A DNA stretch of 64,000 bases from contig CM066300.1 of the NCBI GenBank assembly GCA_033807695.1, forward strand, positions 3,100,001 through 3,164,000, read 5' to 3'. The notes beneath the pieces were generated by a model. The model did not search any database. It worked only from the letters and a program-made list of their open reading frames with translations, and had not been told where the DNA came from. Source of the DNA: Daedaleopsis sinensis (taxonomy: Eukaryota > Basidiomycota > Agaricomycetes > Polyporales > Polyporaceae). Position numbers and translations under genes: made by a program. This document shows, piece by piece, positions 33,294 through 45,345 of the stretch; positions within the stretch are counted from its first letter, which is position 1, and each line of letters opens with the position of its first letter.

Positions 33294-34275
33294 TCATCGG
33301 TGATTGACCACATTCATGAAGTCTGTCTGCTCCGAATACTGCTGGGGCGCTTGCGCTGGAGACGAGGCCGCAGCGAGGCCTTCGGGCGTGATCTCTGGCT
33401 GGACGAAGACGGGAGCATACACAGGCCTGACGCCCTCCTTCCACAACCGCGTGTATTCCTGGCCCCTCGTCCACTTCTCCGGGGGGCCTTCGCGCTCGAC
33501 GACGGCCTTCCAGCGTTTCCGCTCCGTCTCCTCGCGGAGGCTCTCTGCATCGGCCCGGCGGAAGGTGTCGTAGGCCTTCTCCTCCTTCGTGAACGTGATC
33601 TCGACCTGCGAGGGCCCGAACTCCATGCCGTAGTGCTCGGCCTCCGTGAGCGCGATCGAGCGGGCGATTTGAAGCTCGGAGCGCAGGGAGCGAAATTGTG
33701 CAACGGCAGCGGCATATGCTGAAGACAGATCCATGCCGCGGTGCTCGTACAGGTTCACAGCGTAGCGGATCGCACTGTCATGGGGCGTATAAAACGTCAG
33801 CAGGTGCACATGTACACGCACACGCAGGACCGAGGGCGGGTGGGAGGAGGGCAAAGAGTGGACAGGAAGAGGAAGGAGACACGTACTCTTCTGCCGAGGG
33901 ATTCCGCCCTCTCTGCCGCAGGCGCGTCCACGTCTTTCCCCGCACCGGGTGCTCGCTCTCCACCGCCGCGCCCTCGACGAGCGTCGTCTGCCGGAAGGCC
34001 TCGAACGGGTGGTCGCGGAAGAACTGCCTCCGGACCTCGTCCTCGACGTAGTGGACCTCGAGAGGCTCGATCTTTTTGCTGCTCGCCGGACGGGTGAGCG
34101 CGGCTCCGAGGGGCGCGTCGAACTCCGTGCGCGAGGGCGGCTCTCGTGCGGGGAGGGGGAGGGGAGGGTTTTCGATGACGGCCTGGAACCAGGCGGGCTC
34201 GCGCCGAAGGTAGCCTTCACGGAGGAGGCGCGAGGCTTGTTTGTGCACTTGGTTGGCGATACGCTTGGTCGCCAT
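33294..34275 (-). CDS. RSM25: Mitochondrial small ribosomal subunit protein mS23 (Rsm25)
   Basis: Two exons (34275-33887, 33774-33294) give 289 residues. The N terminus, MATKRIANQVHKQASRLLRE followed by GYLRREPAWFQAVIENPP, matches the fungal Rsm25/mS23 pattern of a basic helix and a PAW(F/Y) motif. A conserved central block (SAYAAAVAQFRSL, ALTEAEHYGMEFG) and a charged helix with the TRGQEYTRLWKEG motif follow. It is a component of the small subunit of the mitochondrial ribosome. The basic N terminus may serve directly as import signal. The gene converges on RPN5 with only 150 bp between the stop codons. Confidence 0.88.
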
Positions 34276-35054
34276 GGGTGGAAGGGGGTGAGGGAGGGTG
34301 TGGAAGGATGTGGACGGCTAGACACAAGTGTCACGCTGTCGGGAGCTGTCGGGAGTCGGGAGGAAGTGACAACTGTGAGTTTCGCAGATGGGCGCCTCAG
34401 TTCCCATTTACGGCGCGTCGACTCCGTTGCGACCTTTGCAAGTTACGGTCTGTTACGGTCGTGATTTTACTATGTTATCATGCGATGGCTGCTGTCCAAC
34501 GCAAGACGGGGTCCAGAATGTGAACTTGACGGCATGCATGTATGTAACCTTGCAGGCGGCATCATAGTACCGGTACTAACATTCGTCTGACCTAGACCCG
34601 TACGCCACCTAGCATATGGCACATGCTCACACTGTGCGAAGCCTAGGAGTTATTTTAACGAACACCAGGCCTTCCATGATAAGGATCGATTGTCATCTTT
34701 TCAGCATAGTCGGCTACGGAGACTAGGCCTTCCACGGTACGTACGACGGAAGAAGCTGAGGAGGTTCCGCACATACGGAGTGTGTTCAAATGGACGATTG
34801 TTGATACGACAACCCCTCCACCGTCTGGAGCTGACCAATTCGAAACCCGATAAGCCATCATTCCAACTTTGGATTGCTGTCCCGCGCAAGTGCTCTTCTT
34901 CATGCACATGCCCAGGAAGCCCAGCCAGTGACCATGGGACGAGCCGGGCCATTATCAGATTACACAGGATCTTGATCACTGGGGCAGTATAAAAGGGCGT
35001 CGGTGGCCATTGTTGTTTCTCAGCCCCTCCCGGATCCACGCTATCACAATCATC
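34276..35054. other. Intergenic region upstream of the metallothionein gene
   Basis: 779 bp between the divergent mS23 and metallothionein genes. Apart from a TATA box at 34988 nothing was recognised. A 244-codon minus-strand frame (34701-35435) is antisense to the metallothionein and has no domain. Metal- or stress-response elements would be expected here but were not identified with confidence. Confidence 0.4.
34988..34995 (+). promoter_or_regulatory. TATA box of the metallothionein gene
   Basis: TATAAAAG lies 67 bp before the ATG at 35055. A strong TATA element suits an inducible stress gene. Confidence 0.7.
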
Positions 35055-35335
35055 ATGGTGAGCCCCCCCCACATATGCACACACTGCCATACCTCGATGC
35101 TGACTGCCATGTAGCCCGCCGACGTTAAGTGCACCACCCAGACCTCGAGCAACGACTGCGCTTGGCCCAACTGCGCATGCGAGCAGCCCCCTAAGAACAA
35201 CTCCAGCGCCAACGGGTGCGGTTCTTCGTCGTGCGGCTGCGGCAGCTCGTACGTCTGCGTTGTCCATCACGCTGAGACCGACTGATTGACCAATATTGCA
35301 GTTGCCAGTGCAAGGTCGGCGAATGCAAGTGCTAA
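35055..35335 (+). CDS. Small metallothionein
   Basis: Three exons (35055-35057, 35115-35248, 35302-35335) give a 56-residue protein with 11 Cys. The first coding exon is just the ATG, followed at once by a GTGAGC donor. Cys pairs of the CxC type repeat through the protein: NCACE, SCGCG, SCQCK and the final CKC. There are no His residues and one Trp. This spacing is that of fungal class I metallothioneins, which bind copper, zinc or cadmium in the cytosol and protect against metal excess. A TATAAAAG box and compact leader support a real, inducible gene. It is too short to find without joining exons. The metal preference cannot be read from sequence. Confidence 0.85.
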
Positions 35336-35563
35336 ACGTTGATCTCACCTTCAATCCACCACTGCCCTCCAGGAGTACTAGGAGGAGACGTTGTACCATC
35401 ACAATGTATGAGCAGCGTTGATCTATCGAGAGCAACTTGAAGACAGACTACGATCGTGCATCAGTACGTATTGGCCCTGTCATGCTTGAGAGTTGCATGA
35501 CCGGTACCGAACGCCGGGCTTCTTCGACTGCCGCAGCACCCTGATGCAGCCAGTGGGTGGTCG

Positions 35564-35570
35564 TATAAAT
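35564..35570 (+). promoter_or_regulatory. TATA box of the Lnt-like gene
   Basis: TATAAAT lies 66 bp before the ATG at 35630, in the usual range for a fungal core promoter. Confidence 0.55.
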
Positions 35571-35629
35571 GCTTTCGGTGCTCCGTGTCGAGCCTATTTG
35601 AACCCACCTTCTCCTTCTCGCCACCGACC

Positions 35630-37516
35630 ATGACCTCTTTGGCGAGCCTGCCTGTAAGATATCCCTCCAGGGTGTACCTCGCCCTCGCGCCAGTCCTTGC
35701 TCTAGGAGCGCTTTCTCCATCGCCATCGTTCTTCCCTCTCGTCCTGCTCCTTAGTGTGCTTCGTCTCCATATACTCACCGTCGTCCCTCGCAAGCTATGG
35801 AAGAGTGCAGCTGCGCAGTTAGCTTTCGTATCTCTCGCAATCGCCATCGTCCATGCAGGGCCATCTCTCGGCGCCCTTTCGACCCCACTGGTGTCAATAG
35901 CCGTCTTAGCGATGATCTCCGCTATTACAAGTGCAATCGCTGGGATCGCGCTGGTCGCGGGGCTCTACGCCGAGCGGATGGCACGCACAGGCTGGACGCA
36001 CGCAACCGTCTTCCCCGCAATCTGGGCGACCGTTTGGGCTGCGGTCGAGTCTTGCAGCCCTATCGGTCAGCTCACCACATGGAGCCCCATAGTGCAGCTC
36101 GGAGGGTACGGGTGGCTCCGACAGTACGGCGGTCAGGTCGCGATTAACTGGGTCGTCGCGGCCTGGGCTGTCGTCCTCGCGGATGCCGCCGGAGCATGGA
36201 TGGTGGGCTCGGACGATGCAGTTGGGAGTACCGTGCATGTGGAAGACCCGAGTCTCATTACATTCGAGGACGACGGCGACAACGTCAATCATGAAGCAGG
36301 GGCTCGTCTCCCGCATACGACGTCGACTAAGTCCTCGAGGAAGGCGCGTACCACTCTCCTGCTTGCCGGCCTTCTATTGGCACTCGCAGCACCATCGTAT
36401 GTCATCTCAGACATGCCCCTGCCTGTGTCTGCGTCGGACGTAACGCCTCTCGGCGTTGCATGCGCGCTGCCATACCCCCAGAGGAACGGCCACCTCACAC
36501 ACCCGCCCACTCTGGATGACTACTTCGCGGAGTCCAAGACACTGCAGAGCACAGCCAAACTCATTCTCTGGCCTGAAAGCGCTGTCGAGTTCGGCTCTAT
36601 CGACGAGAGGGTCACGGCTTTAGAGCGTATCCGTCCAGCTGTTCAGAATGGAACGTACTATGCCATCGGCTTCCACGAGAGGGTCAACTCGGACTCTCCT
36701 GACGGCGTTTGGAAGATCGGCATGAGGCGCAATGGACTGGTGCTCCTGGGCTATGAAGGCGTCGTATATGAGTACTATAAACGACACCTCGTGCCAAGTG
36801 AGTAATGCATTAGCGTCGAGTCTTCGTTGAATCTGCGCCGCCTTCTGACATGTGCATTTTGTCTTCTAGTTGCCGAGTCCTTCTCTATGACGCCTGCTAA
36901 TGAAAAGCCATCCCTGTTCACCATGCAACTGAAACACCCAAACACCTACACTGCACCCAAGTGGGCGCCGGCCCCCAACCACACGCGAGCGGTCGACATC
37001 ACCGCATCGATATGCCTCGACTTCTCCGCCTCTTCCTCATTCGCCGGCCTGCCATCGCGCCCGGCCTTGATCCTCGCGCCCGCACGGACGTGGCACCCCA
37101 GTGTCGGCCTCGCGATGTGGGAGCAAGCCAAGGCACGCGCGGAGGAGACCGGGAGCATGGTCCTCTGGTGTGACGGGGGAGAGAGAGGCGTCAGTGGCAT
37201 CGCCGGCCGCGGTATGCATGCCTTCAGGCAGGTCGGACCAGGATCATGGGCCCAAACGGTGAGTGTCCCGTGGCCGTTCGACGGGCGTCGCACGGTGTTC
37301 GCAGCAGCAGGGACGCCATCCGCACTGGTGCTCGTGTGGGGCATCACGGGCATGGCTTGGCTGGCTGGCGGCGCCGTGAGCCTGCTTGAGGACCGTGAAC
37401 GCGGGGCGGGCGGAGCGATTCTCAGGATGACTGGGGCCGCTAGGACTGCGGTGCGGGTGATCCAGAACGTCGTTCAACGGAAACGATCTGGAGAAGAGCA
37501 ACCATTGTTAGTATGA
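35630..37516 (+). CDS. Apolipoprotein N-acyltransferase-like membrane carbon-nitrogen hydrolase
   Basis: Two exons (35630-36797, 36870-37516) give 604 residues. The first 200 residues form about six membrane helices, another lies near residue 250, and one more follows the enzyme domain (LVLVWGITGMAWLAGGAVSL). The soluble domain between them has the nitrilase-fold triad: Glu in LILWPESAVEF, Lys in YYKRHLVP and Cys in SICLDFSAS. This topology is that of bacterial Lnt, which acylates lipoproteins. Fungi lack bacterial lipoproteins, so the substrate must differ; related fungal Lnt-like proteins are known but poorly studied. An in-frame extension upstream of 35630 has no ATG. Active-site residues are present, so it should be an active amidase or acyltransferase of membranes. 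Confidence 0.8.
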
Positions 37517-38759
37517 TTCGAAGAGTGCAACACATATCCTGATGTGCCTGGTCGCTGTGCTTTCTTTCCGTTGTATTTACTTACTGCATAATGTGTTACC
37601 CCGTATCCGGCAGCAAATGGAGTTCTAGTGAAAGTGTCGCGCGACTCGCGACTAGATCATGTATTCTTAAAGTTTATCACGAGGATGACACTGCTCCGGT
37701 TACGGAAGGAAGACATGACGAGTCGGAGTCCACCTGCAAAGAGGGCACTAGCTGGGCACGGGTACCTGTGGGCAGACATGCGCATAGGGCGTGGTTGATC
37801 GTGTCGGCTGAGAACGTTCGATGATAACACGCAGGCTATATGTCGAAGAGCGTCCACTTTCCAAATGAATGCTCCAGAAGAGCAAGCGTAAAAAGGGGGA
37901 CCTGGCATTGAAAGACATCTCCGTCGGGTGAATGCATCTCATCAGCGTTTGCGAGATGGATAGTCCGAGCTCACCGTATTTGGCACGGTGATATACGCAT
38001 GACTTTCCTGAGAGCACAAACGGCAGACGCAATACGCGTCGCGCTGTGCAAGATGACCGGAGGTTGCAGGACGATCGGCGTCCAGACTTCAAGGACAGTC
38101 GTGTCAAAGGCCTGTTCGGGGAGTACCATGACCATGGCGCAGCCGTGAGTTCCGTAGAGATGCCCTAAGATTGAATTAGCACATGTCGTGCGGGGCACAG
38201 ATACCTCATGCAAGATGAGAACGCTAAGAGAGGACCGGTATGCCGAGGGCCATGAGAGCGACGCCGAAGCCATTTGTACGGCTGTACGCGCGAGGTACTG
38301 TTAGAGAATGGACATTTCTGCGGCAGAGTAGAGCGCAGCCCGCGCGAAACGGTGGGTCCGATGCAGCAGAGAGAGAGAGCACATGAAGGACGGAGGAAAG
38401 GACGTGCGCCTGGCGGAGGACGGGGGCGCCAGGAGGAAGGTGCCTCGAGGCAGGGAGGTCAGCGGAGGCGGACTCTTCCGTGCGTGCTCGTCCCCTGCGA
38501 TCCGAGAGGGCTCTCTCACTTCGCCTGCTCAGGCTTTCGCTATCTCGAATCTCGAAGGTGTGAAGAGCTCACCCAGGCCAGGCGGTCGCCACGCGCACTT
38601 CATCTGCCCAAGCCCTCATCTACTCCGCCCCCGACGAGCTCGCCTGTCCCCCAACAGGTCCGCATCCAGGACTTGTGAGTCACCACGCATCCATCCACTC
38701 ACCTCTTCCAGTCGAGGCTCGCTCACGGCCGTCGAGGCTCGCTGCGTGTCTCGGCTGAG
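37517..38759. other. 1.2-kb region with only doubtful coding content
   Basis: Holds the 3' flank of the Lnt-like gene, a doubtful minus-strand frame (37971-38273), and the promoter and unresolved 5' end of the next gene. A Pro/Ser stretch ending SSPVPQQ near 38657 could be an upstream exon of that gene (donor GTCCGC at 38658). Confidence 0.35.
37971..38273 (-). CDS. Doubtful small ORF of 100 residues
   Basis: An ATG at 38273 opens a 100-codon frame with good-looking stretches (LSVLILHE, HGCAMVMVLPEQAFDTT). A possible short intron (GTATCT donor, GCTAATT branch-like site, CTTAG acceptor near 38167-38205) would shift the rest into another frame. No family was recognised. It could be a small unknown gene, the N-terminal part of one, or chance. 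Confidence 0.2.
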   Translation of the reverse strand: MASASLSWPSAYRSSLSVLILHEVSVPRTTCANSILGHLYGTHGCAMVMVLPEQAFDTTVLEVWTPIVLQPPVILHSATRIASAVCALRKVMRISPCQIR

Positions 38760-41325
38760 CTTTCCCCGCCCGCCGACACCCATACTGACCGCCCGCCCTC
38801 CGAGCAGGCTCTTGCCCTCATCCCGCGGAAGGCCCCCGGCACATCCACAGACGGACTCGCGGACGCATCGGAGCCTTTGGAGGAAGACTTTGAGGAGATC
38901 TCGTACGACGAACTCCGTCTCTCCCTCTGTCCTGCCGACCCCGCACACTTCGCACCCGTCTTCGGTGAGTACGCGCTCGCACAATAGACCATGGCATCGG
39001 AACAATTGTATAACGTAGCCTGCTACGCAGATTACCAACGCGCATACCACCCCTCCCTACTATCCCGCTCCCGGACATCCCTCTCGCGTCTCAGGAAGCT
39101 ATCGCGTGTCTCGCTCAAGAAGTCGCGTGAAGTGATTAGTCGTTCACGGCTCCGAGAGGTCACTAGTTCCGACGAAGAGTCCGGACCAGAGCATCCTCTT
39201 GCAGTAGCGATCCGCAGGCCTTCTTCCGACTCGTCCAGCGGGACTTCAAGCGAGCCCACTACACCTCCGCCCCATTCATCTGCCCTTCTCCTCGAGGCCG
39301 AGCCGTTCCGGAAGGCTGAAGACGAACACTCCGAGATACGTGCTGTAGAGCAGTTTGTCACCGAACCTCACGACCTTCCCCTCGTTCCTTCAGCAAACCG
39401 TCCATCTAGGGCTAAGTCAATCACTTCCTCTCTAAAACGCCTCCGGACCCTCAGTAAAGCATCGCTCTTCACTGGCGCCCGCAGACACGCGCCGCAAGTG
39501 TGCCAGGTTTTATCGGCCGAAAGTTCTGGTGCTCGCCCATCCCTCGATTGCCCACCCCTCGAGTGCCAGCTTCCGGAGCTCGTATTTGAGCAGCTCGACC
39601 TCTCAGTGGCCCTTGACGAAGAGCAGCCTCTCCCGATAATCCCTCGAGCCCAGACTGATCCCACACCCCAAGACACGTACCTTCCGCGGATTGAGGTTCA
39701 CGACGCCAGCCCTCGCCTATCTTCCACCTCTTTGCAATTGCACCTTCCTCAATTCGACTTCGTCGATCCACGCACATTAACAGCATCCGCACCTGCGTCT
39801 GCTATCGAAGGAATATCTCTCTTCGGCAGCACCGCACCATCTCCTTCTTGGCTGTCTCGCAACGTCGAGAACCTTGAGGTCACCACATCCACCGATAGCC
39901 CTGCGCCACTGCCCATTCCGCCCCCTCCTTCCCCGCCACTCTATATCATCCCTCGATCCCTCCGGCCGGACACTTACTATCTCCGAGGACCTGAGGTATA
40001 TGCTTTCTGAACTGCTGTCAGGATAGTCCTGACTTCCATCCTTCAGATCGAGTTCGAGTTTACGACCGCCCCGCAGACACCAGAGTCGGCGACATCGTCT
40101 GTGACACTCTACAACCCTTCCCAACGTCTGTCCTTCCTTGCTCCGACGAGCGCCGTTGGCTCACGTCCTAACTCCATCAATCGTCTCTCTGTCATTTACC
40201 GCCGTTCGATTGTCGACAACTCACAGAGCGTCCACTCGGTTGTAGCATACAGTCAGGAGCGCAACAGCGAGGATACAATCAGGGTACGTCAGCCCCCCGC
40301 GGGTGCTGCGGTAAATCGTGCTGATCATCAGATTAGAACACCTCCCTGAACGTTTTCCTCGTCTCATCGGAGACCTATAGTCCATCCCCGTCCCTGACAC
40401 CTCTTGTACTCGGTACGTGACCTATCCTCCCGATAGTCGGCTCGCACTAACATCGAGATGATCGCGCGTGTTCACATGCACATCATCTCTCTATAGAAAA
40501 CCCTCTTTCGTCTTTCCCTGACCCAGAGATCCCCGCTGATTCGAAGTCTGTATCACCTTACGCTGTTTGGATCCCTCCTCCGAAGGCCCACGAATATTCT
40601 GAAGCCGTCAACTTTCAGCCCCCACTCTACCTCAAGACTTTTGTGAGGCAACTCATTAGAACTTCCAGCATGAACACCGACCTCTACAGCAAGCAAGCCG
40701 AGACTGTCGACTGGGGAGGAGAGGTCGACTACTCGGGCTACGAATGGTTCAAGGATCCCCCACCTCGCGCTCCAGTGAGTCAGGTTCACCGACGGGTCAG
40801 CCGTACATCCTAATAAACGACTGCGTCTGCAGCCCCCACCAGCACAGCAACCAACAACCGATAACTATGTCCCTCAGCCCGGCGTCATCGAGCAGAACGA
40901 GATGTTTGACTTTGCGCTTAAGAGCGCGCCGAACGTGCTATACGCGCGATTCAAGCAGTTTGGTCAAGTACGTCGCCACGTCCAGCAGTTGTCGTCGTGC
41001 GCCTCGTGTCCTAACGCACGCCGTTTCTCACTCATTTCGACAGCTTGGGGTGCTCGCGTGGTGCTCCGAGTTCAGCGAGCTGATCGACGCGCTCAAGCAG
41101 CTCGGCTTCGAGGGCAACATGTTCGTTTCCACACGGACGCAGGCGCTCAAGACGTGCGAGGAGATCCTGCGCCTAAAGCTCGACGTCGAGATGCAGATCA
41201 TCGTCATGTACCTCTCCTCGCAGATCGCCCGTCTCCGCCGCTTCCTCGACTCCGACCGGCAGTGGGACGACTACCCTAAGCCCCAGTTCCCGCTGGACTA
41301 CACGGAGTATGGCCGTGAAAGGTGA
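38760..41325 (+). CDS. Large basidiomycete protein of unknown function
   Basis: Seven exons in one consistent frame (38760-38964, 39031-39995, 40047-40283, 40337-40412, 40497-40774, 40833-40967, 41044-41325) encode at least 725 residues. The start codon was not found; one or more 5' exons are missing from this model. The first part has an acidic block (EEDFEEISYDELRLSL) and basic Ser/Arg-rich stretches (SRSRTSLSRLRKLSRVSLKK). The centre is Ser/Pro-rich and disordered. The last 170 residues look folded and helical (MFDFALKSAPNVLYARFKQF, WCSEFSELIDALKQLGFEG, AQIARLRRFLDSD-like end). No known domain was recognised. The conserved-looking C terminus suggests a real functional module. Confidence 0.65.
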
Positions 41326-41893
41326 CCCTGGTGATATATTATGGTTCTGTCCTCGTCATAGTTTCATCCCTCATTCATGTCTTTATGTTCGCTGTCGTAC
41401 CAACCTCCCGGACCTCATGGGCGCGGTCCTGTATCGGTTCTTGTTGCATATGTACCATATCCGCATGCATGACCTCGTAGTATTATCGCCCATCTGTCTT
41501 GTACCTTTCCCTGATCAATATCACCGGCCTTCGACGCACAGAGGGAAGGTGATGTTAACTGAAGCATTTCCGTCTCCAAAGGGGACACCAATTTCAAGAC
41601 AGCGGGTGTTACACAGATAAGTAATAGCAATAGTCCTGATAAAATTAAAGGTGTGTTGACGTGAGGGTGGGTGGCGTAGGCCAGGTAAGTAATAAGGAGC
41701 GAAGAGATCGCGAAGAATCCGCATGTGCCCAAAACACGAGTGAGGAAAGGTGGCCGAAGGGAGAGCAGTTGTAGCACGAAGATGCGAGGTAGTAGTCTAG
41801 ACTGTATGTAAGACGAAAAGTCTGTGTTGGTAGAATGTACGGCATGCAAATGGAATGTGGGTTGGTATCGGGTGTTGATGCATCAGGAGATCA
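41326..41893. other. Convergent intergenic region
   Basis: 568 bp between two 3' ends. Short frames only; no gene supported. Presumably the 3' untranslated regions of both neighbours. Confidence 0.4.
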
Positions 41894-44886
41894 TTAATGC
41901 GTCTTCGAGTTCGTCATGCCAGCATACTGCTGCCAGTTGGATGGAGAGCTTTCGCCCGAGCCCGAGCTCGAGAAGGTAGCCGGGAGCGGCGCGGGCTGGT
42001 ACCCAGACAAGCGGGGAGGCTCGGGAAGAGGGTTGGTCAGAGACATGGGAAGAGGAGACTGCTGATAGGCGGATAGGCGGGGCGGGCTCGGGAGAGGGTT
42101 GTGTGCAAGCGGATCGGGAGCGTAGAATCCGGAATGCCTGTAGAACTGCTGAGGTGACATCGGCTGGCTGCTGGGGGCGCCCTGGTAGGGTGTCTGTACC
42201 ACGACGTAGGTATGGCTTGAACCATGAACAGGGTTCGCAGGGGGCGGAGGGGAGGTCTTGTGCATCTCCGCGACCGCAGTGACGCTAGGAATAGAGCTAA
42301 CACGTTGCAGCTCGGTGCTGATGAAGGTCGACGGACGCGAGTCGCTCCCAATCGTCGCAGGCGTAGAGACCACAGGCATACCATCCGGACCATAGGCCAT
42401 GCTGCGCGCCTTCCACAAACGTTCCATCTCCCACGCATCCTTCGCCCTCACCGAGGACATGTCTGCAGCGCCGTGCAGCTCAGAATTGGGTCGTGTGGTT
42501 GCTGACGCGGAGAGATGTCGCTCACGGGACGCTTGGTGCGGTGAAGGCACGATGGCGCTGGTACTGGCCGCTTTGGTCACCCGACTGTCCTCAACATCGC
42601 TAGACCTCTTGCTGCGACGCGGTACGACTGGCGTCTGGGTAGAACGCACGGATGGAGACTTCTCACGGCCGCCTGTCGATGGGTGCCTCCTGTACCGCGA
42701 CTCGCCCTCCTCCGTGCTGCTACTGTGATCCCGGCGACGCCTGCTTTCCTCGCGGTGAACCATCTGATCGTACTCGGATGGTTTTGACTTTTCCTTCTCC
42801 TTCTCCTTCTCCTTCGACTTGGACTTCTTCGTTGGAGCCTCGGCAGGCGTACCCACAATCTCCCACTGCTCACCCATCCCCATGATCACCTCGGTGGCTT
42901 GCTTAATGGTGCCGGAAGGACTGCGCACTAACTTGAAAGTCTCCGTCTGTCTCGTGGACTTGGAGCGCGACGCTCCGTCCTTCGTCTTCGTGGGAGAACG
43001 CTCCAGCCTTCTGGTGCTCGACTGTGAAGGTTGGCTCTCGACCGCGACTGACGGAATGACGAGTGCGGAGGGAGTGCTGTAGGGGGTAGGCGGATTCACG
43101 TACATAGATGCACGCGCAAGGGCGATGTCCTCCGTCGCTGAGAGGGGGGTGACCGTCGACGCTGGCGATGCCGAATAAGACGCTCCATCTCGGACATGCG
43201 TCGATGTCGGCGGCAGCATGGAAGGTGAGTTGGGAGCTAGCTCCGTCTCCGTTAGCTCGCTGAGTGCCCGTAACGCGGGACTGGGAGTGGGTGGCGGTAA
43301 ATCAGGAAGTGGAGGAGACGAGGGTGGAGGGGGCGGAGAAGCAGGCTCGAGTCGTAAGGATGGGGAGCGTGGAGTACTATCATAATCCATCTGGAGAGGA
43401 GAGTCCGTCCTTGGCACAGGCAAAGGCGACCTGTCCGTGGACGGAACGTCAGGTGGATATACTGCCGGAAGCGGGACAGTGGCTCCCATAGGCGTGTTAT
43501 CCGCCGAACTTGGGTCGGAGTCGGGATTCGCGACCATGAGCCTACCAGATGTCGGCATCATTGGAATATCATGAACCGACAGCGAGTCCGTTGAACGACG
43601 CCTCTCGTCGTGAATAGAATCGCGTTGAGTCACTTCTATCGATGGTGGTGGGACCCGCTTGGGGAGTTCTGGTGACTTCGACGCGTAAGAGGATGTGCGT
43701 TGGCGGGTTTGAGGGGGTTGAGGACTAGTCGTTGGGGATATCGGGCTAGGAGCTAGACTATTGTCATGGTTCCAATCGGTTCCGTGACCGTTCTGCGCGG
43801 CAGATTTATCAGTCTTGCGCATGACACTGAACCTTTTGACGAGGCGACCCAAGACGCTGCCCCGTTTGGTCTTTTGCATAGACGCAGGGAGAGAAGTCAT
43901 AGAAGGAGCAAGTGTAGATTGACGTCGCAAGTCCTGTGCCTGTACGCTCTCATCTGCTTGGCACATACATGAGATTGTGGGGTGTTGAGAGAACGGATGA
44001 CTCACTATCTTGTCCATTAAATAGACCATTGAAAGGTTTCCGTCTCTTACTCAGTTTCCGTGGTAGCTGAATCTGAGCAGGGTCTATCGCATGTAAGTGG
44101 ACTGCCGACGTAGATTGTGATAATGGAGAGGGAGCCATTGTTCGGTGGCGGGGCCCATGCGTCAAGCTGGCGCGCCGAGGACGATGATTATAGTGATTGG
44201 GACTGGCAGGTCCAGGGCTAACAGGGCTGATGGGGCTCTGCAAATGGTTCAGTACCAAGAGCATATCCTGATATGGAGTTGCCTACTTCTGGATCTATCT
44301 TCTGGTCATAAGGATTCCAAGCGTCCGCACCATTCGATATGTCCACATTATCCTGTGTATTCTGGGAGATTTTCCGATTCCGCGGCTTCGCTGGCTCCTG
44401 AATGCGTATCTGGGAGGATGAGGGAGTCGGAAGCGGCGACCCAGACGGCGTTCTACTCGGACCTGCCATCCGTGATGGATCCTGACCGCGCTCGGGAGCT
44501 GAGGACATGGGAGGGAACGCGGGCGAGAACACCGAGGGTGGGCGGCCATCGTAGGTTGGTGGCAGAAGGTGGTGATTGCGATACCAGCGAGGACCAGCCG
44601 GGTTGTGAAGGAGGTACTTGACGCGGAACTGGGCAGCGGACGCGGTCGCACTCTCGACCTCCCGATGGTACCATGACGGCAGTTCGTTGAGAGGATCGGG
44701 GATTATAGAGGCGGCGTACGGGTTGAAAAGGGGGCGAACAACATCCTCCTTCTCATGCACATCCAAGCTGGCGCTGCGTGCGATGTGGGCAGCCTTCTGT
44801 TGGGTACGTGCTTCTTCCTCTTTCTTGGTGGATTTGCGGCTCAAGAAGCTCTTCCTACGGGTCTGCTTACGACCCGCAACTTCCAT
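41894..44886 (-). CDS. Disordered Ser/Pro-rich protein of unknown function
   Basis: Three exons (44886-44287, 44237-44006, 43956-41894) give 964 residues. The N terminus is basic (MEVAGRKQTRRKSFLSRKST). A possible folded segment near residues 65-105 contains LNELPSWYHREVESATASAA and VKYLLHNPAGPRWYRNHHLL. The rest is Ser/Pro-rich, with a short basic helix (GSVLGRLVKRFSVMRKTDK), a Lys/Glu run (KSKEKEKEKEKSK) and a later helix (RAKDAWEMERLWKARSM). The C terminus has repeated LPxPPRLS/AxYQ units. These features suggest a cortical or signalling scaffold, but no family was recognised. The start is the first ATG of the frame; the upstream sequence is the promoter shared with ADE5,7. Confidence 0.7.
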
Positions 44887-45345
44887 GATGGGCTGAAGGG
44901 AGACAGGTTTGGTGGGATGATGATGCTGGGTGCTCAATACTTTAGGTGTCGGATGGATATGTTAGCGGCATGTCTTGGCCGATACAGCGAACAACAGCGT
45001 CGGACTTGCCTGGTGGGTGGTAGGCTGCCGGTAGTCGAGGATTAAGGGGGGTGCACCGGGGAGCAAGGGGGCAGCAAAACTAGTGGCGGATGACCGGCAT
45101 GGGGGAAGGAGAGGAGGGGCGAAACGAGTGTCGAATGGAGGACTGAGAGACAGCTCTCTGGACCACGTTCCTTGAGCGCGAGAGCGAGCTCGCGCCTGGC
45201 TCGCGCGACCGGCGACGCCCAGACCCCAAGCGACTCTTCCGGTGCCCGGGGTCTCCGGCGCCTCGGCCTGAGTCTCTAAGTAAAAGTGCACTGCTTCCTG
45301 CTCTCATCTTCCGCGCAGATCTCGCCTCCTCTCCTCCTCGCCCTC
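44887..45345. promoter_or_regulatory. Divergent promoter region of the scaffold-like gene and ADE5,7
   Basis: 459 bp between start codons on opposite strands. No obvious TATA box or repeat was seen. Regulation of ADE5,7 by purine supply is known in yeast, but no site was identified here. Confidence 0.35.

Noticed and set aside
34701..35435. 244-codon minus-strand frame
   Set aside because: It covers the metallothionein gene in antisense; its Cys/Gly/Ala content mirrors that gene.
44218..44300. Apparent frameshift between two parts of the disordered protein
   Set aside because: A 49-nt intron (44238-44286) with donor GTAGGC and acceptor TTTGCAG joins the two frames cleanly.
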